64,000 bases of DNA from Lachnospiraceae bacterium. GTDB lineage: Bacteria > Bacillota > Clostridia > Lachnospirales > Lachnospiraceae. The stretch spans positions 1 through 64,000 of the forward strand of contig JAIEFE010000004.1 of NCBI GenBank assembly GCA_029067085.1. The letters run 5' to 3'. The notes under the pieces were generated by a model. That model ran no database searches, had not been told where the DNA came from, and saw nothing but the letters and a program-made list of their open reading frames with translations. Numbering within the stretch: position 1 is the stretch's first letter; each line of letters starts with the position of its first letter. Positions 43,818-51,102 of this stretch are shown one piece after another. The position numbers were made by a program, and so were the translations under genes.

Positions 43818-43890
43818 TGAACCACGGGGGATTCGAACCCCCGACAACCTGATTAAAAGTCAGGTGCTCTACCGACTGAGCTAGTGGTCC
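43818..43890 (-). tRNA. tRNA-Lys(UUU)
   Basis: Minus strand GGACCAC...GTGGTTC acceptor, D-arm AGCTCAGTCGGTAGAGC, anticodon loop CTTTTAA, and T-arm GGGGG TTCGAAT CCCCC. First of a minus-strand tRNA cluster. Confidence 0.95.
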
Positions 43891-43895
43891 GCAAA

Positions 43896-43967
43896 CTGGG
43901 CTAGCTGGATTTGAACCAGCGAATGCAGGAGTCAAAGTCCTGTGCCTTACCCCTTGGCGATAGCCCA
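43896..43967 (-). tRNA. tRNA-Gln(UUG)
   Basis: Minus strand TGGGCTA/TAGCCCA acceptor, anticodon loop CTTTGAC (TTG), and T-arm GCTGG TTCAAAT CCAGC. Confidence 0.93.
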
Positions 43968-44009
43968 TTATTGGTAATACAGGCAGTGCTTTGCACGTTC
44001 CCGCAAAAG

Positions 44010-44083
44010 GTGGATAGAGGGACTCGAACCCTCGGCCTCCAGAGCCACAATCTGGCGCGCTAGCCAACTGCGCCATACCCACC
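44010..44083 (-). tRNA. tRNA-His(GUG)
   Basis: Minus strand acceptor GTGGGTA/TATCCAC with the extra 5' G (position 44083) typical of His, anticodon loop TTGTGGC, T-arm GAGGG TTCGAGT CCCTC. Confidence 0.93.
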
Positions 44084-44097
44084 ATATGAAAGAAAAA

Positions 44098-44171
<74 letters not shown>

Positions 44172-44359
44172 GTACTGCTGACCGCACAAAAAATCGTACC
44201 GAACGATTCAGCACGAGAGTTATCTTATCATAATGAGATAATGTTGTCAATAAAGTTTTCCTATTTTATATCGGATTTTGCGCAATTTTACTGCAAATCG
44301 TATCCCCAGATGTCTCATCCGATTATCAGGTTCATTGGGCATAGCGGTCCCTTTTTATT

Positions 44360-44554
44360 CTAAAGGAACTCTATTACATCATTTACTTTACAATCCAGAA
44401 TTTTACACAACGTTTCCAGCGTGTTAGCTGTTACACTTTTGTTGTGCTTTAAATCATTAAGTGTGTGTGCATCAAAACCATACTTGTTTATAAGCGCATA
44501 GGTTGTTATATTTTTCTGTTTCATAGTTTCCCACAAGGGCGCATAACCAATCAT
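44360..44554 (-). CDS. small XRE-type helix-turn-helix protein
   Basis: 64 residues, essentially one Cro/C1-like domain: YAPLWETMKQKNITTYALIN, then FDAHTLNDLKHNKSVTANTL and LCKILDCKVNDVIEFL. It resembles the mobile element protein at 27793-28023 in length and motif. The ribosome site is weak. No toxin partner is adjacent; it sits within a tRNA cluster. Confidence 0.75.
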   Translation of the reverse strand: MIGYAPLWETMKQKNITTYALINKYGFDAHTLNDLKHNKSVTANTLETLCKILDCKVNDVIEFL

Positions 44555-44649
44555 TTTTTCACCACTTCTAGTTCATTATGAATTCATTATGCGTGTTAAA
44601 ATACAAAAGGAATCCCCTTGATTTTACGGGTCTCCCTTACAAAAAAAGA

Positions 44650-44720
44650 AGCAGGTGATGGGAATCGAACCCACGTATCCAGCTTGGAAGGCTGGTGTTC
44701 TACCATTGAACTACACCTGC
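44650..44720 (-). tRNA. tRNA-Gly(UCC)
   Basis: Minus strand acceptor GCAGGTG/CACCTGC, anticodon loop CTTCCAA (TCC) in stem CCAGC/GCTGG, T-arm GTGGG TTCGATT CCCAT. Confidence 0.93.
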
Positions 44721-44821
44721 ATAATCAATATCATTCAATTTTTCCCGCACTGTCTGCGGACGTTCTGCGTCAGGTAAAGTAAATCCCTTCTGGATTAACT
44801 TTCGAGGATTGCTTCACAACC

Positions 44822-44896
44822 TCGGGGTGACAGGATTCGAACCTGCGACCTCCTGGTCCCAAACCAGGCGCTCTAGCCAAGCTGAGCCACACCCCG
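44822..44896 (-). tRNA. tRNA-Pro(UGG)
   Basis: Minus strand acceptor CGGGGTG/CACCCCG, anticodon loop TTTGGGA (TGG) in stem CCTGG/CCAGG, T-arm GCAGG TTCGAAT CCTGT. Confidence 0.93.
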
Positions 44897-45002
44897 CAAG
44901 GGAACTGACGCCGTTCTCACAACGCATTTTACATTATATAATACAGCTTTTTTTCTGTCAACTGCTTTCTTTAAAAACTTACAATTCGGTCCGGCTGAAC
45001 TG

Positions 45003-45485
45003 TTAAGACACATAATTAACCGTATAGTGCGCTTCACCCGCCCGGTCAAGTTCCATGATAATAAAGCTAGGCCTGCGGTTCTCCTGTCTGGGATAGCTGA
45101 TGCTGCCGGGATTGATCAGGGTGATCGACGATCCGATCTCCACTACAGGTCTGTGAGAATGACCGCACATGACGATATCCACTTCTCTGGCGATTGCCTC
45201 CTGCTTGATAGTCTCGGTATTCATAGCAATATTGTAGTGATGACCATGAGTCAGCCAGACCTTGTACTGTCCTACCATAAACTCCTTCTCTCTGGGAAGG
45301 CCGGAAAAAAAGTCGTTGTTTCCCTGCACCATCTCCACGGGACACCCTGCCTTTTCACTGATGATGTGCTCGCTTCCCTCCACGTCACCGCAGTGGATCA
45401 ACATATCATAGGGTCCTGTCCTCTCCAGTACCCGGAACAGATTATCGTTATGTCGATGGGTGTCACTCACGATCAATACTCTCAT
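45003..45485 (-). CDS. YfcE-family metallophosphoesterase
   Basis: 160 residues with the calcineurin-like metal ligands: SDTHRH (8-13), HCGDVEG, QGNNDFF, LTHGHHYN and CGHSHRP. Members hydrolyse phosphodiesters or phosphomonoesters with Mn2+; the physiological substrate is unknown. It overlaps the RdgB gene by 4 bases (ATGA), last of a four-gene minus-strand operon, so it is translationally coupled. Confidence 0.9.
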   Translation of the reverse strand: MRVLIVSDTHRHNDNLFRVLERTGPYDMLIHCGDVEGSEHIISEKAGCPVEMVQGNNDFFSGLPREKEFMVGQYKVWLTHGHHYNIAMNTETIKQEAIAREVDIVMCGHSHRPVVEIGSSITLINPGSISYPRQENRRPSFIIMELDRAGEAHYTVNYVS

Positions 45486-46111
45486 ATATTTTCCCTGATA
45501 TTCCTTTTCTTCAGTTCCTCTTTCATCAGAGCAAGCGCCCTGCTCCTGTGGCTGATCCGATTCTTCTCCTCATCGCTAAGCTCCGCAGCCGTACGCCTGT
45601 ACTCCGGCAGATAAAAGATGGGATCGTAACCAAAGCCGTTATCACCCTTGAGCGCATATCCGATCCTGCCCTCGATGGTCCCTCTGGTCGTGATCGTCTC
45701 TCCGTCCGGAAACACTGCCGCGATCGCGCAAACAAATCTGGCGTTTCGCTCTTCATCCGGCACATCTTCCATTCTCCTAAGCAACTCTCTGCTCTTTACG
45801 TCAAAAGGCGTCTCCTCCCCCAGATATCTCGCCGAGTGGATCCCCGGTTCCCCGTTCAGACAGTCAATCTCCAGTCCCGAATCGTCCGCCAGCACCACAC
45901 AGTCCTGAAATCTTTCCTCTGCCGCAAGCGCGTCCGCCACAGCTCGCGCCTTGATCACGGCATTCTCTGCAAAACTTTGGCCGTTTTCCTCAATGTCGAG
46001 ACGGATGCCCGCCTCTTTCATCGAAAGGATATCCGCCTTCACATCCTCGAGGATTGCGCGAATTTCCCGCATTTTCCCTTCATTTCCCGTTGCAAATATA
46101 ATCTGAAACAT
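45482..46111 (-). CDS. rdgB: XTP/dITP diphosphatase (RdgB/HAM1)
   Basis: 209 residues with the Ham1 signatures: FATGNEGKMREI at the start, VLADDSGLEIDCLNGEPGIH, GYDPIFYLPEY and KNRISHRSRAL. It removes non-canonical purine nucleotides (XTP, ITP, dITP) by pyrophosphate release, keeping them out of DNA and RNA. It starts 9 bases after the amidase-like gene and overlaps the YfcE gene. Confidence 0.94.
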   Translation of the reverse strand: MFQIIFATGNEGKMREIRAILEDVKADILSMKEAGIRLDIEENGQSFAENAVIKARAVADALAAEERFQDCVVLADDSGLEIDCLNGEPGIHSARYLGEETPFDVKSRELLRRMEDVPDEERNARFVCAIAAVFPDGETITTRGTIEGRIGYALKGDNGFGYDPIFYLPEYRRTAAELSDEEKNRISHRSRALALMKEELKKRNIRENI

Positions 46112-46120
46112 ACTCGTTCC

Positions 46121-47212
46121 TCATTCGCTCTTTTCATATGCTTTCATCACAGCATTATAGATACCTTCTGCAATGCGCTCGATATAATCCTCCCGCTGCA
46201 GCAGGATCGCCTCCTGACTGTTGGTGAGATACCCCACCCGAATTGCCGCCGCCGGAACCGTCGCTTCGCCGATCACCTTATCTTCCGACGCTGCCTCAAG
46301 CAGGCCGCCGGCCTTACCGCTGATGGAAGTGACCACCTCCCGTTCCAAAAGATCCGCCAGCTCCACATTCCCAAAACCGGGAATAAAAAATTGGCTGTTG
46401 TAGACGGCCGTGGTGCCATAAAGCTTGCTGTTCTCATTACCGCTCACCTCAATGCGGATCAGCATATCAGCTTTGGTAGCCGCAGAAAGTTTCACTCTGT
46501 CCGCCGCCGTGGGATTGCTGTCATCCATTCTGGTATAATACACCTTGATATCACTCTCATCAAATTTTGCTTTGAGCGCTTTTGCGATATTCAGGGTAAT
46601 GTCCTTAGACACGATATCCTTCGCTGCCACTCCCGTATCCTCACCACCGTAGGCAGGATCCACTACCACGACTTTTTCGAATACTTCCTTGGGTGGCACA
46701 AATTCTACATACAGGATATGATTCTCAAAAATACTGCGGTACTCATACACTCCGTTCAGAGCAAAGCGCAGACAGGTTCTCTCCTGGCCTGCCTCAAAAT
46801 GGCCGTCCACAACATTTTCTATATTTCCGTAAACGCTGTTTGCCGCATAAAAATCCTGAAAAAGCTTTGGTTCCGAAGAGCTGATGCTCACCCATAACTC
46901 CTCATTCATATAATGATTTTCCAGAATTACATTCTCTGCTTTCACACTCTCCGGCATGGGTACGCAAAAATAATTAGAAGTTTGTCCATTCCGGTCAATC
47001 TTAATTTCATTGGTGTGTACCGGAATCGCTGCCTCAGACTCCTGCTGCTCCTGCTGTTCCTGCTGCACGTGAGATACCACCTCATCCTGCGCAACATCCG
47101 CCACGTTTACCGTCTTTGTTGCGGAATAATAGAGCATCACGCTCATCGCTGCAGTTACGAACAAAATGCAGTATATCAATGTGCTTCTCATCAAACTCTG
47201 TGTCTGCATCAT
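46121..47212 (-). CDS. degenerate amidase_3-fold protein (catalytic residues missing)
   Basis: 363 residues with a signal anchor at ~10-30 (LIYCILFVTAAMSVMLYY), a glutamine-rich linker and a C-terminal amidase_3 fold. The usual zinc and catalytic residues of N-acetylmuramoyl-L-alanine amidases are replaced: DPGHGG is DPAYGG (Tyr188), the QEK glutamate is Ser202, SIH is RIE (Glu255), and the catalytic Glu position is Arg325 in AAAIRVGYLT. Exported and probably peptidoglycan-binding but not hydrolytic (inference). 3 bases downstream of the methyltransferase gene. Confidence 0.85.
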   Translation of the reverse strand: MMQTQSLMRSTLIYCILFVTAAMSVMLYYSATKTVNVADVAQDEVVSHVQQEQQEQQESEAAIPVHTNEIKIDRNGQTSNYFCVPMPESVKAENVILENHYMNEELWVSISSSEPKLFQDFYAANSVYGNIENVVDGHFEAGQERTCLRFALNGVYEYRSIFENHILYVEFVPPKEVFEKVVVVDPAYGGEDTGVAAKDIVSKDITLNIAKALKAKFDESDIKVYYTRMDDSNPTAADRVKLSAATKADMLIRIEVSGNENSKLYGTTAVYNSQFFIPGFGNVELADLLEREVVTSISGKAGGLLEAASEDKVIGEATVPAAAIRVGYLTNSQEAILLQREDYIERIAEGIYNAVMKAYEKSE

Positions 47213-47215
47213 CTT

Positions 47216-48364
47216 TTATCTCTTACTCCCACCGGGCTTCGGACCCATGTATTGATAAAAATAGGTTTTCATCATACCGTTGTAGAGTTTTCTGTTCTTA
47301 TCAGCCTTCCTGCCGATGGCGTTCTCCGCCTGCTCATAGGCCGTGATCACATACATGGACCAGGAATCCAGTGCCCGGTAGCGCTCCCCCAGCGTCCGAT
47401 ACAATGTCTGTAGATTTTCCTTCTCCTCCAGCCTCTCTCCGTAAGGCGGATTGGTCAGGATGAAACCATACTTTTTCGCATGACTCAGATGCTCCACGCC
47501 TCTCTGCTGAAAATGAATCAGCTCCTCCACGCCGGCAAGGCGTGCGTTTGCTCTGGCGATGGAGACCATCTCCTCATCAATATCATAGCCCTGAATCTGT
47601 GTCTGAACCGCAAAATCTTCCAGATCGGCTGCTTCTTCTCTGGCCGCCCGCCAGAGCTTATCCGGAATAAGTTTCGTCCACTCCTCAGCCAGAAAACTCC
47701 TGTTTTTGCCGGGTGCCACATGAGCTGCCATCATAGCGGCTTCAATGGGGATCGTCCCGCTGCCGCAGAAGGGATCGATCAGGATCCTGTCCCCCCGCCA
47801 GGGCGTCAGCATCAGGAGCGCCGCCGCCAGGTTCTCCGCAATTGGAGCCTTTGCAACAAGTTTTCGGTATCCGCGTTTATGTAAGGATTCTCCTGAAGTA
47901 TCCAATCCCACCGTCACTTCATCCTTCTTGATAAAGACGCGAACCGGATAGGCTGCGCCGCTCTCCGCAAACCAGTCGATATGGTGTACGCTTCTCATGC
48001 GCTCCACCATGGCCTTCTTCATCACCGACTGAATATCGGAGGGACTGAAAAGTCTGCTCTTCACACTGGCCGCCTTGGCTACCCAAAATCTTCCGTCCTT
48101 TGGGATATACGCCTCCCAGGGGAGTGCCCGCGTTCCCTGAAAGAGCTCTTCAAAAGTCTCCGCGTGAAAACTTCCTATCTTGATCAGAACTCTCTCCGCA
48201 CTGCGCAAAAAAACATTGGCGCGGCAGAGCGCACTACAGTCTCCGGCAAAGGTGATCCTGCCATCTTCGACACAGGTAATCACAAGTCCCAGATCCGTGA
48301 GCTCTCGTTTTAATACGGCCTCCAGTCCGAAATGACAGGGCACAATATACTCTAATTTTTCCAT
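47216..48364 (-). CDS. THUMP-domain RNA methyltransferase (RlmL/YpsC-like)
   Basis: 382 residues. An N-terminal THUMP RNA-binding region (ELTDLGLVITCVEDGRITF onward) is followed by a UPF0020 methyltransferase with PFCGSGTIPIEAAMMA (motif I), GYDIDEEMVSIARAN and the catalytic NPPYGERL motif (NPPY, for N2 methylation). This fits 23S rRNA m2G2445-type enzymes. First gene of the four-gene operon; start at 48364 preceded by no strong site. Confidence 0.9.
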   Translation of the reverse strand: MEKLEYIVPCHFGLEAVLKRELTDLGLVITCVEDGRITFAGDCSALCRANVFLRSAERVLIKIGSFHAETFEELFQGTRALPWEAYIPKDGRFWVAKAASVKSRLFSPSDIQSVMKKAMVERMRSVHHIDWFAESGAAYPVRVFIKKDEVTVGLDTSGESLHKRGYRKLVAKAPIAENLAAALLMLTPWRGDRILIDPFCGSGTIPIEAAMMAAHVAPGKNRSFLAEEWTKLIPDKLWRAAREEAADLEDFAVQTQIQGYDIDEEMVSIARANARLAGVEELIHFQQRGVEHLSHAKKYGFILTNPPYGERLEEKENLQTLYRTLGERYRALDSWSMYVITAYEQAENAIGRKADKNRKLYNGMMKTYFYQYMGPKPGGSKR

Positions 48365-48407
48365 AGCTACATTTTATGCCGTAACGATATCTGTGTCAAG
48401 CACGTGA

Positions 48408-48432
48408 AAGGGGACGCACCATGCGTCCCCTT
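48408..48432. terminator. palindromic hairpin between genes
   Basis: AAGGGGACGCA and TGCGTCCCCTT pair perfectly around CCA. It separates the small Asn/Ser-rich gene from the RNA methyltransferase operon. No long T-run follows on either side. Confidence 0.45.
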
Positions 48433-48449
48433 CGCGGATCAGGCAGCGC

Positions 48450-48596
48450 TTAGTAGTTGTCCTTGCTGCTGTTGCCGGAGCTGTTCTTGGTGCTGTTAGA
48501 GCTGTTGTTAGAACTGTTCTTCGAATTGTTCTGATTGTTCTTGTCCTGCTGTTTCTCATTCTGCTGGCTGTTCTGGTTAAAATCGTTTTTAGACAT
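48450..48596 (-). CDS. small Asn/Ser/Gln-rich protein, 48 aa
   Basis: A strong CAGGAGGT site precedes ATG 48596. The protein is low-complexity, rich in N, S, Q and K (MSKNDFNQNSQQNEKQQDKN), with no hydrophobic core. It could be a disordered surface or spore-type small protein. Followed by a hairpin at 48408-48432. Coding is inferred from the ribosome site, the clean frame and the biased composition. Confidence 0.6.
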   Translation of the reverse strand: MSKNDFNQNSQQNEKQQDKNNQNNSKNSSNNSSNSTKNSSGNSSKDNY

Positions 48597-48742
48597 CTTC
48601 CATACCTCCTGATTGGTTTCGTGTTACAGAAATAGTATGAGAAAGTAACCGAAAACTTATTCAGCCGCATACTGAGTCTTTAGTACTATTTTTTTAGATA
48701 AAAGCAACAAAAGAGAAGTTGGTACTTTGGTACTATTTTTTG

Positions 48743-48770
48743 TTGCATTTTCCCGGAAAAGTACTATAAT
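48743..48770 (+). promoter_or_regulatory. promoter of a candidate small RNA
   Basis: TTGCAT, 16-bp spacer and TATAAT on the plus strand. Nearby GTACT repeats (four copies in 48680-48770) may be operator elements. Confidence 0.5.
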
Positions 48771-48776
48771 AATAAG

Positions 48777-48878
48777 TGTAGACGGAGATACCCCTTCATT
48801 CTCCGCCTACAGACCCTTATATCAATTTTTTATACTCCCCTCAACAGGCCATCTTTCCGGATGGTCTGTTGCTTTTTG
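48777..48878 (+). ncRNA. candidate intergenic small RNA, about 100 nt
   Basis: A plus-strand promoter at 48743-48770 leads into a 5' hairpin (GTAGACGGAGA paired with TCTCCGCCTAC, 48778-48811), a U-rich single-stranded stretch, then a terminator: CAACAGGCCATC/GATGGTCTGTTG with CTTTTTG at its end. The T-run is only on the plus strand, so it is unlikely to be the terminator of the minus-strand gene beyond it. No open frame of note lies inside. I recognise no known RNA family. Confidence 0.5.
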
Positions 48879-48884
48879 TACAGA

Positions 48885-49328
48885 TTATCTGCTTCGGATA
48901 AAATTATAGAGCAATACAACGATCAACACCGGGATTATGATAGGCGCCAAAAAAGAAATCACGGAGAAGATCACACCGATGATGAGAAGTGCGACCACCG
49001 TAACGATCAGGATAATGAGCCACCCCGGCATACGGACTGTTCCGCCCGAAGCTCTCGCGCCTTCCCGTACACTGTCCTCCTGCCTCTCTTCATCAAAATT
49101 CTGATTGGTTCCCTCAATATAACCCGCACGCTTGTTGGCTTCGATAATACTCTTTGCGAGAAGTCTCGGATCGCCAAGACTCGAAAGGACATCCGCCTCA
49201 CTCCTGCCCTTCCTGATCTCCGTGTCAATATAATCCTGATAGTAGCGCACATTCTCCGCCACCTGAGAGCTGTTCACGCCGCCCGCAAGTGCGCGCTGCA
49301 GCCTGTCCATAAATTCTGTCCGATCCAT
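48885..49328 (-). CDS. HAAS/DUF1700-like membrane protein
   Basis: 147 residues. The N-terminal ~65 residues (FMDRLQRALAGGVNSSQVAE, then YYQDYIDTEIRKGRSEADVL, LGDPRLLAKSII) match the HAAS signalling module of DUF1700 proteins. The C-terminal ~45 residues form two membrane segments. HAAS proteins are usually paired with PadR regulators, which are absent here. The role is unknown. Confidence 0.75.
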   Translation of the reverse strand: MDRTEFMDRLQRALAGGVNSSQVAENVRYYQDYIDTEIRKGRSEADVLSSLGDPRLLAKSIIEANKRAGYIEGTNQNFDEERQEDSVREGARASGGTVRMPGWLIILIVTVVALLIIGVIFSVISFLAPIIIPVLIVVLLYNFIRSR

Positions 49329-49375
49329 CTTTTTTCCTTTTTCCTCTGTTTGTTTCCGTTAAGCTCCCGTGTCGT

Positions 49376-49759
49376 TCACATGGTCTGATCCATACCCTTC
49401 CAATCGCGAAGCTTCCTTAAAAAATCTTCCGGCTGTCTCTGCATTCCGGCCATCATCATAAAAGACCGGAGCACCATATCCTCCTTATTGCACTGCGCCG
49501 TATTTTTTCCGGTATCCCGACGCAGATTATCCTGCTCCATCTGCCATACATAGCAGTCCGTCAGGGAATATCCCTCGCATTTGGGAGTCTCCGGGAGCGC
49601 ATGGTGTTCCAGATAATACACAAAGGCATCATACAGTCCCTGATTAACCAGAAACTCATTCCAAAGGCTCTGCTGCCATTCCTGTGTTTCCCCCGCATAC
49701 TCACACAGTCTTATGAAACCATCGTACACTTTTAACTTACTTTGGTCAAACAAAATCAT
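49376..49759 (-). CDS. hypothetical protein, 127 aa
   Basis: A soluble, aromatic-rich helical protein (WQQSLWNEFLVNQGLYDAFV; YYLEHHALPETPKCEGYSLT) of unknown family. It overlaps the LacI-type regulator by 4 bases (ATGA), indicating translational coupling. No motif suggests a function; the operon position links it loosely to cellobiose control. Confidence 0.65.
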   Translation of the reverse strand: MILFDQSKLKVYDGFIRLCEYAGETQEWQQSLWNEFLVNQGLYDAFVYYLEHHALPETPKCEGYSLTDCYVWQMEQDNLRRDTGKNTAQCNKEDMVLRSFMMMAGMQRQPEDFLRKLRDWKGMDQTM

Positions 49760-50781
49760 AACTTTTTTCCCCTGATATCCGCTACGGAGTTTCCCTCAAA
49801 CACGTGTCCCTCCACAACGATGGTCTCCACCAGCGTAGTCTTCGGATGCTCGATCAGATTGATCAGTTTCTCTCCCACCCGACGTCCAAGCTCCTCCGTA
49901 TCCTGCCGCAGGGTAGTCAGTGTAGGCTCGATGTGCCGGGCAATCCTGATGCCGTCATAACCCGCGATGGAAATATCCCCAGCCACCCGCAGCCCGCTCT
50001 CCTGAATCGCATTATAGCCGCCAAAGGCGGAAAAATCGTCCGGGTAGAGGATACAGGTGGGCGGCTCCTTAAGTCCCAACAGATACATGGTCTCCCGATA
50101 AGCGCCCTTCGTATCGCGGTAAGGTGACATGCGGATATAATCGTCCGGAATCGTAAGACCCAGCTGCACTGCCGTCCGATAAAAGGAGGCGAGCCGGCTC
50201 TGGGTAACAGAGGAATCCGCGCCATGGATGTATGCCACACGGCGGTGGCCTTTCTCCCAGATATAAGTCAAAAGATCCTGCATCCCCTGCACATTGTTTG
50301 ACATCACCGCGCAGACGTCGTTAAACAGATGGTCCAGCGTGACCGTAGGAATATCGCTCCTGACAAGTTCCAGAATCTCCTGCGAATAAAAGTCCGTACA
50401 GACGATGGCAATGCCGTCGAAGCCTCTCGATCTGCAATGTCCCAGATAGCTTGCCGTCCCGGCAAAGTGCTGATAACTATTGATAAAGGTAATATCGTAT
50501 CCCTGCTGCTCCACCGTGCGTTTTAAGCTGTCCAGCACAGAGGCATAGTAGTCGTGGGTCAGACCGCTGTAGTCCTCATGGGCAAAAAGGACACCGATAT
50601 TGTAGCTGCGGTTCGTCTTCAGCATTTTGGCGGCGGAATTGGAAAAATAACCCATCTCCTCGGCCGTCCTGCGGATGCGTTTCTTCGTCTCTTCTCCAAC
50701 ATCGCGCTGATCGTTTAACGCTTTGCTGACCGTGGCCACCGACACGCCGCAGACCACCGAAATATCCTTCATCGATACCAT
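49756..50781 (-). CDS. LacI-family regulator of cellobiose phosphorylase
   Basis: 341 residues from MVSMKDISVVCGVSVATVSK, the LacI helix-turn-helix with hinge, followed by a periplasmic-binding-protein sensor domain. A GAGGG site lies upstream; the longer frame at 50880 is not supported. Divergent from cellobiose phosphorylase, with TTAAACGTTT palindromes at both promoters, so it most likely represses both genes until a beta-glucoside effector binds (inference). Confidence 0.88.
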   Translation of the reverse strand: MVSMKDISVVCGVSVATVSKALNDQRDVGEETKKRIRRTAEEMGYFSNSAAKMLKTNRSYNIGVLFAHEDYSGLTHDYYASVLDSLKRTVEQQGYDITFINSYQHFAGTASYLGHCRSRGFDGIAIVCTDFYSQEILELVRSDIPTVTLDHLFNDVCAVMSNNVQGMQDLLTYIWEKGHRRVAYIHGADSSVTQSRLASFYRTAVQLGLTIPDDYIRMSPYRDTKGAYRETMYLLGLKEPPTCILYPDDFSAFGGYNAIQESGLRVAGDISIAGYDGIRIARHIEPTLTTLRQDTEELGRRVGEKLINLIEHPKTTLVETIVVEGHVFEGNSVADIRGKKL

Positions 50782-50831
50782 TTCATATCCCTCACAGCGA
50801 AAATCATCACGTCCGCTCCGCCGTTGTTTTC

Positions 50832-50843
50832 TTAAACGTTTTC
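50832..50843. promoter_or_regulatory. LacI-type operator near the regulator's own promoter
   Basis: TTAAACGTTTT, a near palindrome matching the 51028-51039 site; TTGTACAAT lies beside it. Confidence 0.5.
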
Positions 50844-50910
50844 GTATTCCTATTGTACAATACATTTTCCCACAGCGCAACGCATTCCGGGCTTTTTATT
50901 CACATTTCAG

Positions 50911-50958
50911 AAAGAATTACGAAGTAATTCTTTGGTCGCAGGATGCTGATCCTGCGAC
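50911..50958. repeat. two consecutive perfect hairpins upstream of the cellobiose promoter
   Basis: AAAGAATTAC/GTAATTCTTT (loop GAA, 50911-50933) and GTCGCAGGAT/ATCCTGCGAC (loop GCTG, 50935-50958). Neither has a U-tract. They lie just upstream of the -35. Confidence 0.55.
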
Positions 50959-50969
50959 GATTATATGGA

Positions 50970-50998
50970 TTGCTTTTTTCCAAATTCTTCTGTATAAT
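50970..50998 (+). promoter_or_regulatory. cellobiose phosphorylase promoter
   Basis: TTGCTT, 17-bp spacer, perfect TATAAT, about 105 bases upstream of the start codon, with an operator at about +23. Confidence 0.7.
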
Positions 50999-51027
50999 TT
51001 AGATATGCGATTGGAAGAGGGTTTTAC

Positions 51028-51039
51028 TTAAACGTTTAC
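51028..51039. promoter_or_regulatory. LacI-type operator downstream of the promoter
   Basis: TTAAACGTTTAC, an 8-bp perfect AAACGTTT core at about +23 from the promoter. It would block elongation when bound. Confidence 0.55.
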
Positions 51040-51102
51040 TTTCCTTCCATATCAGGGAAATCTACAAGAACCGGACAAAAAAACAAAAAGGAGAATGGCG
51101 CT

